Assembly: GCA_963693285.1 (NCBI GenBank)
Contig: OY848919.1
Coordinates: forward strand, 13,229,639-13,293,638
Origin: Xestospongia muta
Taxonomy: Eukaryota > Porifera > Demospongiae > Haplosclerida > Petrosiidae
Length of the DNA: 64,000 bases
Reading direction: 5' to 3'
Below, one piece after another: positions 35,753 to 46,077 of the stretch. Positions within the stretch are counted from its first letter, which is position 1; every line of letters begins with the position of its first letter. A program made the translations under genes and the position numbers. The notes beneath the pieces are model-generated. The model searched no databases and was not told where the DNA came from. It saw only the letters and a list, made by a program, of their open reading frames with translations.

Positions 35753-38700
35753 TGTCATTTCATCTTGTAATAGTTCAGTCTCTTCTTGTTTCTCTACTAA
35801 CACTTTATCAGTAGCTATAGAATATAACCATATATGGTATGTACTACTAACTGTATTATAGCTCACCTTGCTTCTGTCTGGTTAACCATTCAATCTCTAA
35901 TGTCTTTGTCTTACTCATTCTATCGGTTTCTCTGTTTACATTAGGTACATAGTTATATTTCAATTAATGTATATGTACCTGATAAAGTGTCAGTAGATGA
36001 TTGATCTTGTGAAAACTTAACTTCTTGTTTAAGTTTGTCTACCTCCTATATATCAACACATTATATAATAGCTATATTATACATATCACTTACCTTATCT
36101 CTTGTATCTTCATCCATAATAGTGTGATAACCAATTGTGAATTTTATTAATCCAATTCCCCTCAATAGATGAAGACTCTTCTCAGCTTCCATCAGTAGAA
36201 TATCCATTATATGTCATGGAGCATAGCAGGTTATTGTGATGGAGTTACTTTTCTTAATCACTCTAACTTGAACTCTTTTGGCACTATCATTGAAGACCAT
36301 TACTAATAGATTTCTGATTTGGTCAAGAGAGCATTTATCAGGCTGCCACTTAAGAACAAATTCGGTAGTCTCACATTTGAGAAGAGAAGATGGACCCATT
36401 GTAAAGTTCTCATTCACGCACACACTTAGTTTGACCTCTTCACAGAACTTATCTACTATTGACTTGTAATCTGTAATATAACATTTAGCTTCTTCAATGT
36501 TATAAAACTCAATCATAGCCTCAAAGGAGTAGATATCAATAATGGTGCATTTCTTTTCCAAAATATCCATGACATCATCAAATGATCCAGCTATATCTAG
36601 TTGAGGTTCTAGCTCTCTGAAATATCTTCGAAGATATTTTTTGAGTAATCTTAGTGAAGGAATACTCTTAGCAATAAGAGGTGTAACAGTATCGATAAGA
36701 TCTCTAAATGTCACTTTCATCTGAACAAAACTGTACTGATAAGTATCAAGTACTGTTATATCACCTGATATTATAATATTGGTATATTATATGTAAATAA
36801 TGAAAAGACTAACTTTGAGTAGTAGTTGATGTAGTATATAGTGTGGGAGTAGAAAGAGTATCCATAGTAATAACTATAAATAGTAACAATGAATTAATAC
36901 ATATATATATATAGTACACAGTCTTACTTGATTGGTTTGGAGGTGATTGAGGAAACATTGAGTCTATAGAAATTCTATAATTTAAACAAACTATATATTA
37001 TAAACACTTACCATATTCTTCAAGTATATCATTTGCTACTTGTACTGTCTCTTCTGATTGTAATAAGACAGTACTAAATACTCTCAATTGGTTAGGATCA
37101 TCAGATACAGTACTAGATAGTGCTCTCAATGGACCATCAGCTAATGATCCTCTTGAGCTCTCCACTACATCAAATAATTTCTTAGAGATGACTCCCTCTG
37201 TATATAATGTCTGAACTATTTCCACTGGAAGAGTGAGCTTTGACAATATATCAGAGTGATGTTGTAGTATCTGAATGATAACCTCTTTTTGCACTGTTTT
37301 ATGAAGAAAAGACAATCATATCAAATTAAGTTTTAAATATAATTTGTTCTCTACTCACTTTCTGTTAAACCTTTCATATATTTCTCAGCTAGTACACTTT
37401 CATTGATGACTGGATTGAGTAGTGTGTCTATGATCTCTCTTCTTGTAGGATTGGGACTAGTACTCAGCCACAATTCAAACATCTTTAAAACTTTACTATC
37501 ATCATCTTTGTACTGCTGATCAATATTATCTAGATCACCACTAGTATCTAACTTGAGTTCACCAAACTTGTACCACTTAGTACTAATAGTGACATGTTGA
37601 TATAACTCATCAACAGTTGGTTTTCCATTCAAGAAGTCACTAGTTATACCTTGAGGTGAATGAATTTGAACACCTAAATAAACATAATACAAATGAATTA
37701 TATATTGTGATAACTAACCTTTGTTTCTACTAAGATCTTCTGGTAACTCAACACTCACTCCCATTTCCTGAAACTTTTGTTGAATAGCTGAAGACTTGAG
37801 ATATTCAAGAGCATCAGAGAGAACTGAAGGAAGTACAGCATAAGTGATTACAATACTTTTCAATTCACAAAGTAAGCACAATTGAAACCATGACAGACCC
37901 CAAAAAAATGTGATCCAGTTAAGGATAGATTTATCTTGCCAATATTCATTAAGATGAAACAAAATTTTTGGTAACCCAAAGGGAGCTGTTGGTTTGAGAT
38001 CAGGATGTTGATGAAATACAGATATGAGATTCTTAAAGGAGGCATTACTAATGAGCTTGACATATGATTTTTCGTACTCCTCAAACTTGCTTGCTATAAT
38101 TTCATCTTCAGCTAATGCACCGACTTCCTAATAGGGCATAATTAAGATAGCTAATAAAATAGAATTTCAGCAAAAAATCATTGAAAAGACTATCCATATC
38201 TTGAATTCCATGGTGTTTTTGTCGATATTCTGCCATTTTTTGGTCCACTTCAGTATAAATACTATGCAATTTTCGATCGATGAACTTCTTCACATCACGT
38301 AGACTAACATTAGCTTTAAGTGTATGCTCAACTTTAATCACTAACAAATCAAATGCACTCTGTAATTTCTCAACTATTGGTTTTAAATCATCTGCATTTT
38401 CAACCTCCACAAGTAAACCATTTAATAGTACTATAAAACACACATACATTATATGTACATCATATTAAGTTACATACTGTTGTAAGGTTGCCACTGATCA
38501 TCAGGAGTATTCTCTTGAGTAGGATGTGGTTTAATGGATGGTACTCCTTCTTGTAGAGAATGACAAGGAACTAACATTAGTTATAATATTATGTACATTG
38601 TTATATTACAATTATTTACCAGTTAAATTTGTTAATTCTTCTTCAATTTCTTTACCTGTAACACCCACTGGTCCACCAATGTCCAGAAGAATATCAATAA

Positions 38701-39103
38701 AACGTTGATATCGTTGTTGTATCTCTAAAATACTCCTACAAGACTCAAAGCCAGTTTTGAACTGTTCAAATATACTAGCAAACTCCATATTTTGTGAGGA
38801 CGTAAAACGTGCCGCAAATGCTCTGCCAGCAAAATCCATCACGATTGCTTTCACTTCAGCCTGAATTTTGTAACTGTGCGAGATGAAAACACCAACAACA
38901 GCTCGTCTGTAGCTATTAATATCCTCAGTTCCAACATTAGAATAATCAACTTTACGCCTTTTAGTAGGTATTTCATTCATAGCAGTCTCGTCACTCTCGT
39001 CCCTACGCTTTTTCCTAGGCTTTTTAGTAGGTATTTCATCCATGGCAGTCTCGTTACTATCGTCACAAGGTCTACTACGCCCCTTACAGAAATAAGTAGG
39101 CAA
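35753..39103 (-). pseudogene. gene G: decayed paralogue of gene A with basic N-terminal extension
   Basis: Exons mirror gene A: 38620..39103, 38478..38570, 37719..38430, 37359..37673 (DD, one Leu codon lost in frame), 37012..37293 (CARD-like), 36928-36963, a small linker near 36835-36875, 36094..36752 (X), then coiled-coil remnants to 35753, where PHKA sequence begins. Lesions: a 2-nt deletion near 38125 in the large exon; CGA to TGA at 36214-36216 inside the X motif CYAPRH; and a frameshift in the heptad exon near 35930. The first exon is unusual: it starts about 45 codons upstream of the MASNTE position with MPTYFCKGRSRP and two copies of a (D/N)EIPTK unit beside KKPRKKRR and KRRK, which look like nuclear localisation signals. 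Family role as for gene A, probably lost. Confidence 0.7.
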
Positions 39104-39191
39104 GGATGAGACTAGATCTATAACATGATCTGCGCATGCTCAGTAGCCAATAATTAGGGTGGAGCTCATTTACAGTTTTTGCAGACACACT
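39104..39191. promoter_or_regulatory. shared bidirectional promoter (gene G / MEREV copy e)
   Basis: CTGCGCATGCTCA at 39130-39142 and GGGTGGAGCTCATTTAC are conserved. Confidence 0.55.
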
Positions 39192-40256
39192 GGACAGAGA
39201 AGTCAGTTTCCTACGTTGTTCTAAGGTCAGTCATTCTCCTAGTACACAGTATATATATAAAGTGATCTATATAGCTCAATAGTTATGTGGAGTTCAACAA
39301 GATGATACATGGACTACAACAGTCTGTACATGGATACAACAGAGGAGAGTCACTCCATACAACATCTACTAGGTACATTACCTGTGTGTGTCAGTATTAC
39401 TATGAGATAATAGTACTATATACTGCAGTATATGATCACTTACTGTAGGAAAGGAACATGTACTGAATATAACTTTTATCAGACATTAACAATAATGTTG
39501 AATCAAGTACTCAAGTATGTCACATGATCACTTGTTTTATAATTGTCTCTCTCTCTCTCTCTTATCATTGTTGTCTCTGTAGTAATCCTCATGTTGAAAT
39601 ACAACATCAAGAATTGTTAACTATATATCAATGGTTTTGTCTTAATAGACCATACACATCACAGGTAATAGTTACTAGTTATATTACTAGTTATTATATC
39701 TATAGAAGATCAACAACACTAGTGCTCCAAAACCTCAACTATTTCTGACAAAGTCTCGTACACAAAGAGGAGGAGGAGGGGCTAGTAGACCTCAAACTGC
39801 TCCAGCTGCTCTTGGCTATGTAAATACTCCATATAATGTCCATACTAGTATATAATATGTGTTAATAGTAACTATGATATGTGGTAATATATAGTGATTG
39901 ATATGTTAACACTTAACATCATTTATTAGTTAACACTATCTCTCTATAGACCACACCTACATCCTCTTGTAAAACCCCTCTCTGTCCTCCGTCCACTCCA
40001 GCTCCTTTATTAGGGTTTACATCCACTTATGTCACACACTCACTACATACCTCACCATTTCCTAGTGAGTTAGGACAGACAGAGAGAAGAGAACCAGCAC
40101 TTAGTAGATTAGAGAGGAAAGATAGCAGTACTGATAATAGTACAGATAATACTGAACACAGACATACAATGTATAATGGTGTATTATGTGAATGTGAGGT
40201 TAAGTGGTACATCATATATTAGGACATTGACTCCTGGTACAATATACTTGACTGCT
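39192..40256 (+). pseudogene. MEREV copy e (start codon lost, 3' truncated)
   Basis: Exons 1-5 are recognisable, but the initiator ATG is CTG (39191 region: CACACTGGACAG). Exon 5 (starts near 39951) is open and keeps a 7-bp segment missing from the copy at 52148, giving an Asp/Ser/Thr-rich stretch (SSTDNSTDNTEH). Exon 6 is cut near 40256, where an opposing MATH-domain fragment begins. Confidence 0.6.
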
Positions 40257-40779
40257 TCAAGTATGTGTTCCTTGTCCCTCGTCTTCACCATTAGCTGCTA
40301 TACGAACACACATTACATAGCCATTAGTATGAGAGAGAAAACTAGGACTATACCACTCTTCATTACTATTCTTGTAACTGTTAAAATTAGACATGACAAG
40401 AACTCCATCTGTTAAAGTATTTTAAAAAAACATGGTTTATGTCAAAATTGAGTGCAAGTACATGATTTTTACTGTTTTCATAGTAAAGAAACTTACATTT
40501 ATCTCTCAATAGCTCCTCAAGTTTTAGACTCAACTGTGGATGACTGCCTTTAAGAGGTTCTATTACCTCTAATAATATAAATAATAATAATATTACCTGA
40601 TCTTATTTCTAACAGAACTAATAGATAGAGCTCAGACATTACATTTTAAATACCTTTTAAGTTCTCAGTTAAATGTTTGTTCTTTTGTTCACTCTCTTCC
40701 AGCTGTAAAGTACGAGTAGTTATTATCTCCTTCAATTTTTCCAACTCTTCTGTATTTGTTTTTGATTTTGATTTCAATT
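40257..40779 (-). pseudogene. TRAF-like coiled coil + truncated MATH domain
   Basis: Three minus-strand exons, 40654..40779 (coiled coil), 40497..40568 and 40257..40408, join through phase-1 introns. The last matches the first half of a TRAF-type MATH domain (NFNSYKNSNEEWYSPSFLSH, then GYVMCVRIAANGEDEGQGTH) and is cut by the MEREV fragment, giving a TGA right after GTHT. The RING and TRAF zinc-finger exons of a normal TRAF were not seen. The 126-nt coiled-coil exon has the same length as those at 59362 and 59938, so it may share their origin. Confidence 0.75.
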
Positions 40780-40829
40780 CTGTAAGAGTCAGACATATAT
40801 CAACACAGAATATATGTGTCAGTATCATT

Positions 40830-41026
40830 AAAGTGCTGAGTTGACTTTTCTGTTGTTTATGTTATTTATCAATTAAGTTAAAAGGTACTTCACTAACAGA
40901 TAAGCATCATTCATCATTGAATAGACACATTTTCATAATCTATATACTGTATCATTACTATACACTTAACATAACAGCATTATATAGCTAAAGTGTAACT
41001 TCATCCTTAGACTTCCTGAAATTTGA
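40830..41026. other. short intergenic stretch
   Basis: Nothing recognised; it precedes the duplicated 3' flank (41027-41270) of gene F. Confidence 0.4.
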
Positions 41027-42389
41027 GTAGAAAGGAGTCAGGGGTGATACATATATCAGGAAGTCTGAAGACAAGACTAATATGGGACTAATAATAGTGG
41101 ATATCTTGATGATGTAACTTAATTGGTACTGTGCCTGATATTGTGTGTACTACTAGGCCTAGTCAACTCATTTTGTTTGTTTAAGAGCTATAATATATAT
41201 TATTGTATATAGTTATGTTCTGTAGTTATAAATAAATACATGTTATGTACACAGTGTAATACTAAAAATACTATAACTCACTTTTAATCTCTTCTTGTTT
41301 CTCTACTAATACTTTATCAGTAGCTATTGAACAAAACCATATTGGTACGTACTACTAACAGTACTATAGCTTACCTTCTTTCTCTCTGGTCAACTTCTTA
41401 ATCTCTTCTTGTTTCTCTACCAACACTTTATCAATAGCTATAGAACATAACCATATATGGTATGTACTATGAACAGTGCTATAGCTCACCTTCTTTCTCT
41501 CTGGTCAACTTCTCTATCTCTGATATGTTTGCTTCATTCATTCCAGACTGAGGTAATAATTTCATTCTCAGTTCAGACTCTAATAGAACAATTTTTAATG
41601 TGTATATACTTCATTGTGTTTACCTGACAAATGCTCATCAGTTGAAGGCAGATCATCACTGTCCATACTACTAGATACTACAGTACATACAAGAGAGGAA
41701 GTATGACATTACACATATGGAATTATTTCTGTACTACTTCATTATACCTTCTGCTTCTTTTGTTGTATTCTTTTCTTCTCCTTCTCTTACATGTTTAACA
41801 GGTTCTAATTCTTTACCACTAGTAGCTATTATTGTTAATGTGATATTATTTCTTATATTCAAAGATATATTTAACTCACCTTTAACATCATCTACATCTT
41901 CTTCCTTCCTTTGTTTACTGGAGCTCAGCATCTTTTTGAGTAAAGCAACTTCATTTTCAAGCTCTCTCACCTCCTATATATCAACACACATATTATCTAA
42001 CATTACTTATCTCTTACCTTATCTCTTGTACGTTCATTCCAAATAGTACAATAGCCGATACTTAATTTGATTAATCCAATTCCCCTCAGTATGTCAAGAT
42101 TCTTCTCAGCTTTCATCAGTAGAATATCCAATATATGTCGTGGAGCATAGCAGGTTACAATGATAGAATTGCCTTCTCCGAAGTATCTAACTTGGACCCT
42201 TTTAGCCATATCTTCAAATGCCTTTTTTAACAAGACTTCAATGTCATTAAGTGAGTACTCTTCTCCTTTCCACTCTAGAACAAACTCAATAGTCTCACGT
42301 TTAAGAATAAGGAATGGATTTGTTATGATGATGTTTTCATTTTTACACACACTGAGTTTGATCTCCTTACAGAATGTTTCAACTTCATT

Positions 42390-42429
42390 AACCTCGCTGT
42401 GCGTGGGCGCATAGCGAGGGTACTGTAGT

Positions 42430-42490
<61 letters not shown>

Positions 42491-43584
42491 TGTTACCAGA
42501 GTTGTTTTTTTTGAACTGCTATAACTTGGCAACCGAAGCATTAGCAGCTACCAACGTTTAGCAACGAATAGAAAAGTATGTGGACTTTACAACAGTAGTG
42601 TCAAGAACATCGTCAAGGAAAACAGAAGCTTAAAACTCGCAAAAGAATTTTCAGGCTGCAGAGGTCAAGTGCTGTTTCTCGAAAAGTAAAAAACTTAACG
42701 TGGAGATTTTTTAGTATGTTGTAAACAATCTCAGAGGAATACGGATCAGCAAGACAGAAGGCCGTTGGTCGAAGTAATCGTTAGAAAAGTTCTGAAAAAT
42801 GTTTTGCGGACTTGGAGCGAAGTAACGCATTCAGGAAACGTCTCCAAGCACTGAAAAGACTGCTACTAATAGATAATATATCGATTTATATTTGTACCAC
42901 GGGACGTTTCCAAAGAAGGTTTCATCTTCAAGTTACAATAAATTTTGTATATGAAATATTGATAGATTTTTTCAGGCTGCAGAGGTCAAGTGCCGTTTCT
43001 CGAAAAGTAAAAAACTTAACGTGGAGATTTTTTAGTATGTTGTAAACAATCTCAGAGGAATACGGATCAGCAAGACAGAAGGCCGTTGGTCGAAGTAATC
43101 GTTAGAAAAGTTCTGAAAAATGTTTTGTGGACTTGGAGCGAAGTAACGCATTCAGGAAACGTCTCCAAGCACTGAAAAGACTGCTACTAATAGATAATAT
43201 ATAGATTTATATTTGTACCACGGGACGTTTCCAAAGAAGGTTTCATCTTCAAGTTACAATAAATTTTGTATATGAAATATTGATAGATTTTAAAGGGTCA
43301 TGTAAAGACTCAGAGAAACTTTTCATCACGAAAGTAGCACTTAATCTTGCTTGGGAATTGAATGATACTATCACTTATTCAGTTACTGCTTCACAAACAT
43401 GGCAAAGCTAGAAATCAAGCAACAATTAATGAGCATATACAGAATGACAAAGCTTGCCATTTTATAACCACACCTTCTGGAATGTTAATAAATTTTCTTG
43501 CAATAACATCATAGCTGGGCCTAAGCTGGCATAGAATTTATAAATAACTTAGAAACTACAGCGAGGTTCGGCACTTTAGTGCCT
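42390..43584. mobile_element. 1195-bp non-autonomous DNA element inside the X exon (copy 2)
   Basis: The ends match the element at 3020-3861 in inverse orientation (AACCTCGCTGT inverted repeat; GGCACTTTAGTGCC palindrome at the right). It is flanked by a 6-bp direct repeat TTCATT (42384-42389 and 43585-43590). An internal block of about 320 bp (from about 42645) is duplicated at about 42972, explaining its greater length. A long TG microsatellite lies near the left end. It has no transposase frame. Confidence 0.9.
42435..42489. repeat. (TG)n microsatellite, about 27 units
   Basis: An almost pure TG run within the mobile element; the sister copy at 3796-3816 has only about ten units. Confidence 0.95.
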
Positions 43585-44649
43585 TTCATTTTTGTAGGTT
43601 GTGATGTGATCTAAGGCTTCTTCAATTTTGTAATGATTGACAATAACTTCCAAACAGACAACATTAATCATGGTACACTTTTCACGCACTATCTCCATAA
43701 CATCATCAAATGATTCAGCTATTGATAATTGACATTTTAGCTCTGGAAAGCATGTTCGTAGAAATGTTTTAAACTCTTTCAATCTAGGCATGACAGCAGA
43801 TTCAATAAGAGGTGCTACAGTAAGAATTAGTACTCCAAATTTTGCTCTTATTTCATCAAAACGTTCGTGATAAGTAGGTTGAAGATGGAACTCTGTTATA
43901 TAAGATATTACAATAAACAGACATGCTATAAACACTTACCATACTCTTTGAGTATATCTTGTCCTACACGTACTGTGTCTTTTGATTGTAATAAGACAGA
44001 ACTAAACACTCTTAACATGTTTGGATCCTCAGATACTGTACCAGACAACGCTCTTAATGAATTATCAGTTAGCAATCCTCCTGAGCTCTGTATCTCATCA
44101 AATATCTCCTTAGAGATAACTCCCTCTGTATGTAACATCTGTGTCACCTCCATAGGAAGAACAAATTTTGAGAGCCTTTCAGAGTATTTCTGTAATATTT
44201 TACTGGAGTGGTCTTGTTGCTTCTGAGCCACTGTTATAATTAAAAGTTTATAATAAATTATATTCATTGTAACTCTTACTTTCTGTTAATACTTTAATGT
44301 AATAATTCTTACTTCACTTACAAGTTAAATTTGATAATGTTTCTTCAATTTCTTTCCCAATATCTCCCACTGGTCCACCAATGTCCAGAAGAATATCAAT
44401 AAAACGTTTATATCGTTGTTGTATCTCTGAAATACTCCTACAAGACTCAAAACCAGTTTTGAACTGTTCAAATATACTAGCAAATTCCATTAATAGAGAG
44501 GATATAAGCCGTTTTGAATATGCTCTGCTAGCAAAATCCTCTATGTTTCCCTTCAGTACAGTGCGAATTTTGTCAAAGTGAGAGACGAAAAAATCAACAA
44601 CAGCTCGTCTGTAGCTTGTAATATCCTCAGTTTCAGTGTTGGAAGCCAT

Positions 44650-44760
44650 TACAAAGAAAGGGCGTATTAGGGCGAGGTCTTAAAAACTATCAGTCTGCGC
44701 ATGCTCAGCTAAGCTATGAATAAATTTGGGTGGAGCTCATTGGCAGTTTTTGCAGACACA
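44650..44760. promoter_or_regulatory. shared bidirectional promoter (gene F / MEREV copy f)
   Basis: CTGCGCATGCTCA at 44695-44707; GGGTGGAGCTCATTGGC at about 44729; 111 bp between divergent ATGs. Confidence 0.6.
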
Positions 44761-45600
44761 ATGGACAGAGAAGTCAGTTTCCTACGTTGTTCTAAGGTCA
44801 GTCATTCTCCTAGTACACAGTATATATATAAAGTGATCTATATAGCTCAGTAGTTATGTGGAGTTCAACAAGATGATACATGGACTACAACAGTCTGTAC
44901 ATGGATACAACAGAGGAGAGTCACTCCATACAACATCTACTAGGTACATTACCTGTGTGTGTCAGTATTACTATGAGATAATAGTACTATATACTGCAGT
45001 ATATGATCACTTACTGTAGGAAAGGAACATGTACTGAATATAACTTTTATCAGACATTAACAATAATGTTGAATCAAGTACTCAAGTATGTCACATGATC
45101 ACTTGTTTTATAATTGTCTCTCTCTCTCTCTCCTATCATTGTTGTCTCTGTAGTAATCCTCATGTTGAAATACAACATCAAGAACTGTTAACTATATATC
45201 AATGGTTTTGTCTTAATAGACCATACACATCACAGGTAATAGTTACTAGTTATATTACTAGTTATTATATCTATAGAAGGTCAACAACACTAGTGCTCCA
45301 AAACCTCAACTATTTCTGACAAAGTCTTGTACACAAAGAGGAGGAGGAGGGGTTAGTAGACCTCAAACTGCTCCAGCTGCTCTTGGTTATGTAAACACTC
45401 CATATATTGTCCATATTAGTATATACTATATGTTAATAGTAACTATGATATGTGATAATATATAATGATTGATATGTTAACACTTAACATCATTTACTAA
45501 TTAACACTATATGTAGACCACACCCATATCTTCTTATAAACTCTCTGTCTCCCATTCAACTCCATTCTAGCTCCTTTATTTACATCCACTTAAGTTACAT
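44761..45600 (+). pseudogene. MEREV copy f (exons 1-4, degraded exon 5)
   Basis: It starts MDREVSFLRCSK at 44761; exons 2, 3 and 4 are open with the usual phases. The region corresponding to exon 5 (about 45515-45600) carries several deletions and no longer aligns as coding. Exons 6 and 7 are absent. Confidence 0.6.
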
Positions 45601-46077
45601 GTTCATAATGATCTCCTAGACTACATCAGAATAGTATACATTAGTGTTGTTGAAATTAAATTAAGTTCATGATCAAGTTATAATTCAGTATTAGCTAAAG
45701 GCATTGACAAAGCTATGTGATATACAATGTTACATTAATTCTTACAATGAGATTTACTTATAAATAGTATGTACTAGTAATTTAGAAGGTTGTTCAACAT
45801 GTTATTTCTCCTATAAAATTTTGTTATCAATTTAAAGTTTTATACAATATATCAATAGCTTCACTATTTTTAATCCATTATATAAATTTAGAAACATTGA
45901 ATGCTCTAAATTAAGTATCCTAAGAGTGAAAATAAAACAGGTAGATTTTGATGTAATCTTTATTACAAGCTGTTCTGCTTCTGATGTGATTCTAAATGTA
46001 AACAAAAGTAGGAATGATGGATTAGTGAGAAATGTGATGTACAAACGTCAAATGTGAAATATGATATATCACATACC
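45601..46077. other. non-coding spacer at the 3' end of the GTPase gene
   Basis: AT-rich, without recognisable modules; includes the 3' untranslated side of the GTPase gene. Confidence 0.45.

Larger units (their letters stand above)
41271..44649 (-). pseudogene. gene F: MASNTE - CARD-like - X (interrupted) - coiled coil
   Basis: Exons: 44322..44649 (MASNTE), 43940..44230 (CARD-like), an X exon from 43892 to 42018 split by the element at 42390-43584, then coiled-coil exons (about 41883-41975, 41748-41835, 41630-41680, 41490..41579, 41375..41437) and 41271..41323, ending in TAG. The DD exon is gone apart from its last few codons (about 44275-44310). Apart from the insertion, X is fully open on both sides and rejoins exactly: HITTYKNE at one edge and NEVETFCKEIK at the other, the NE being the duplicated target. 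It is therefore a recently interrupted gene. It is close to gene E in its 3' half. Confidence 0.75.

Noticed and set aside
35753..39103. Frameshifts in gene G as sequencing errors
   Set aside because: Several independent lesions (2-nt deletion, CGA to TGA, heptad-exon shift) and a truncated 3' end beside foreign sequence are better explained by decay, though raw reads were not available.
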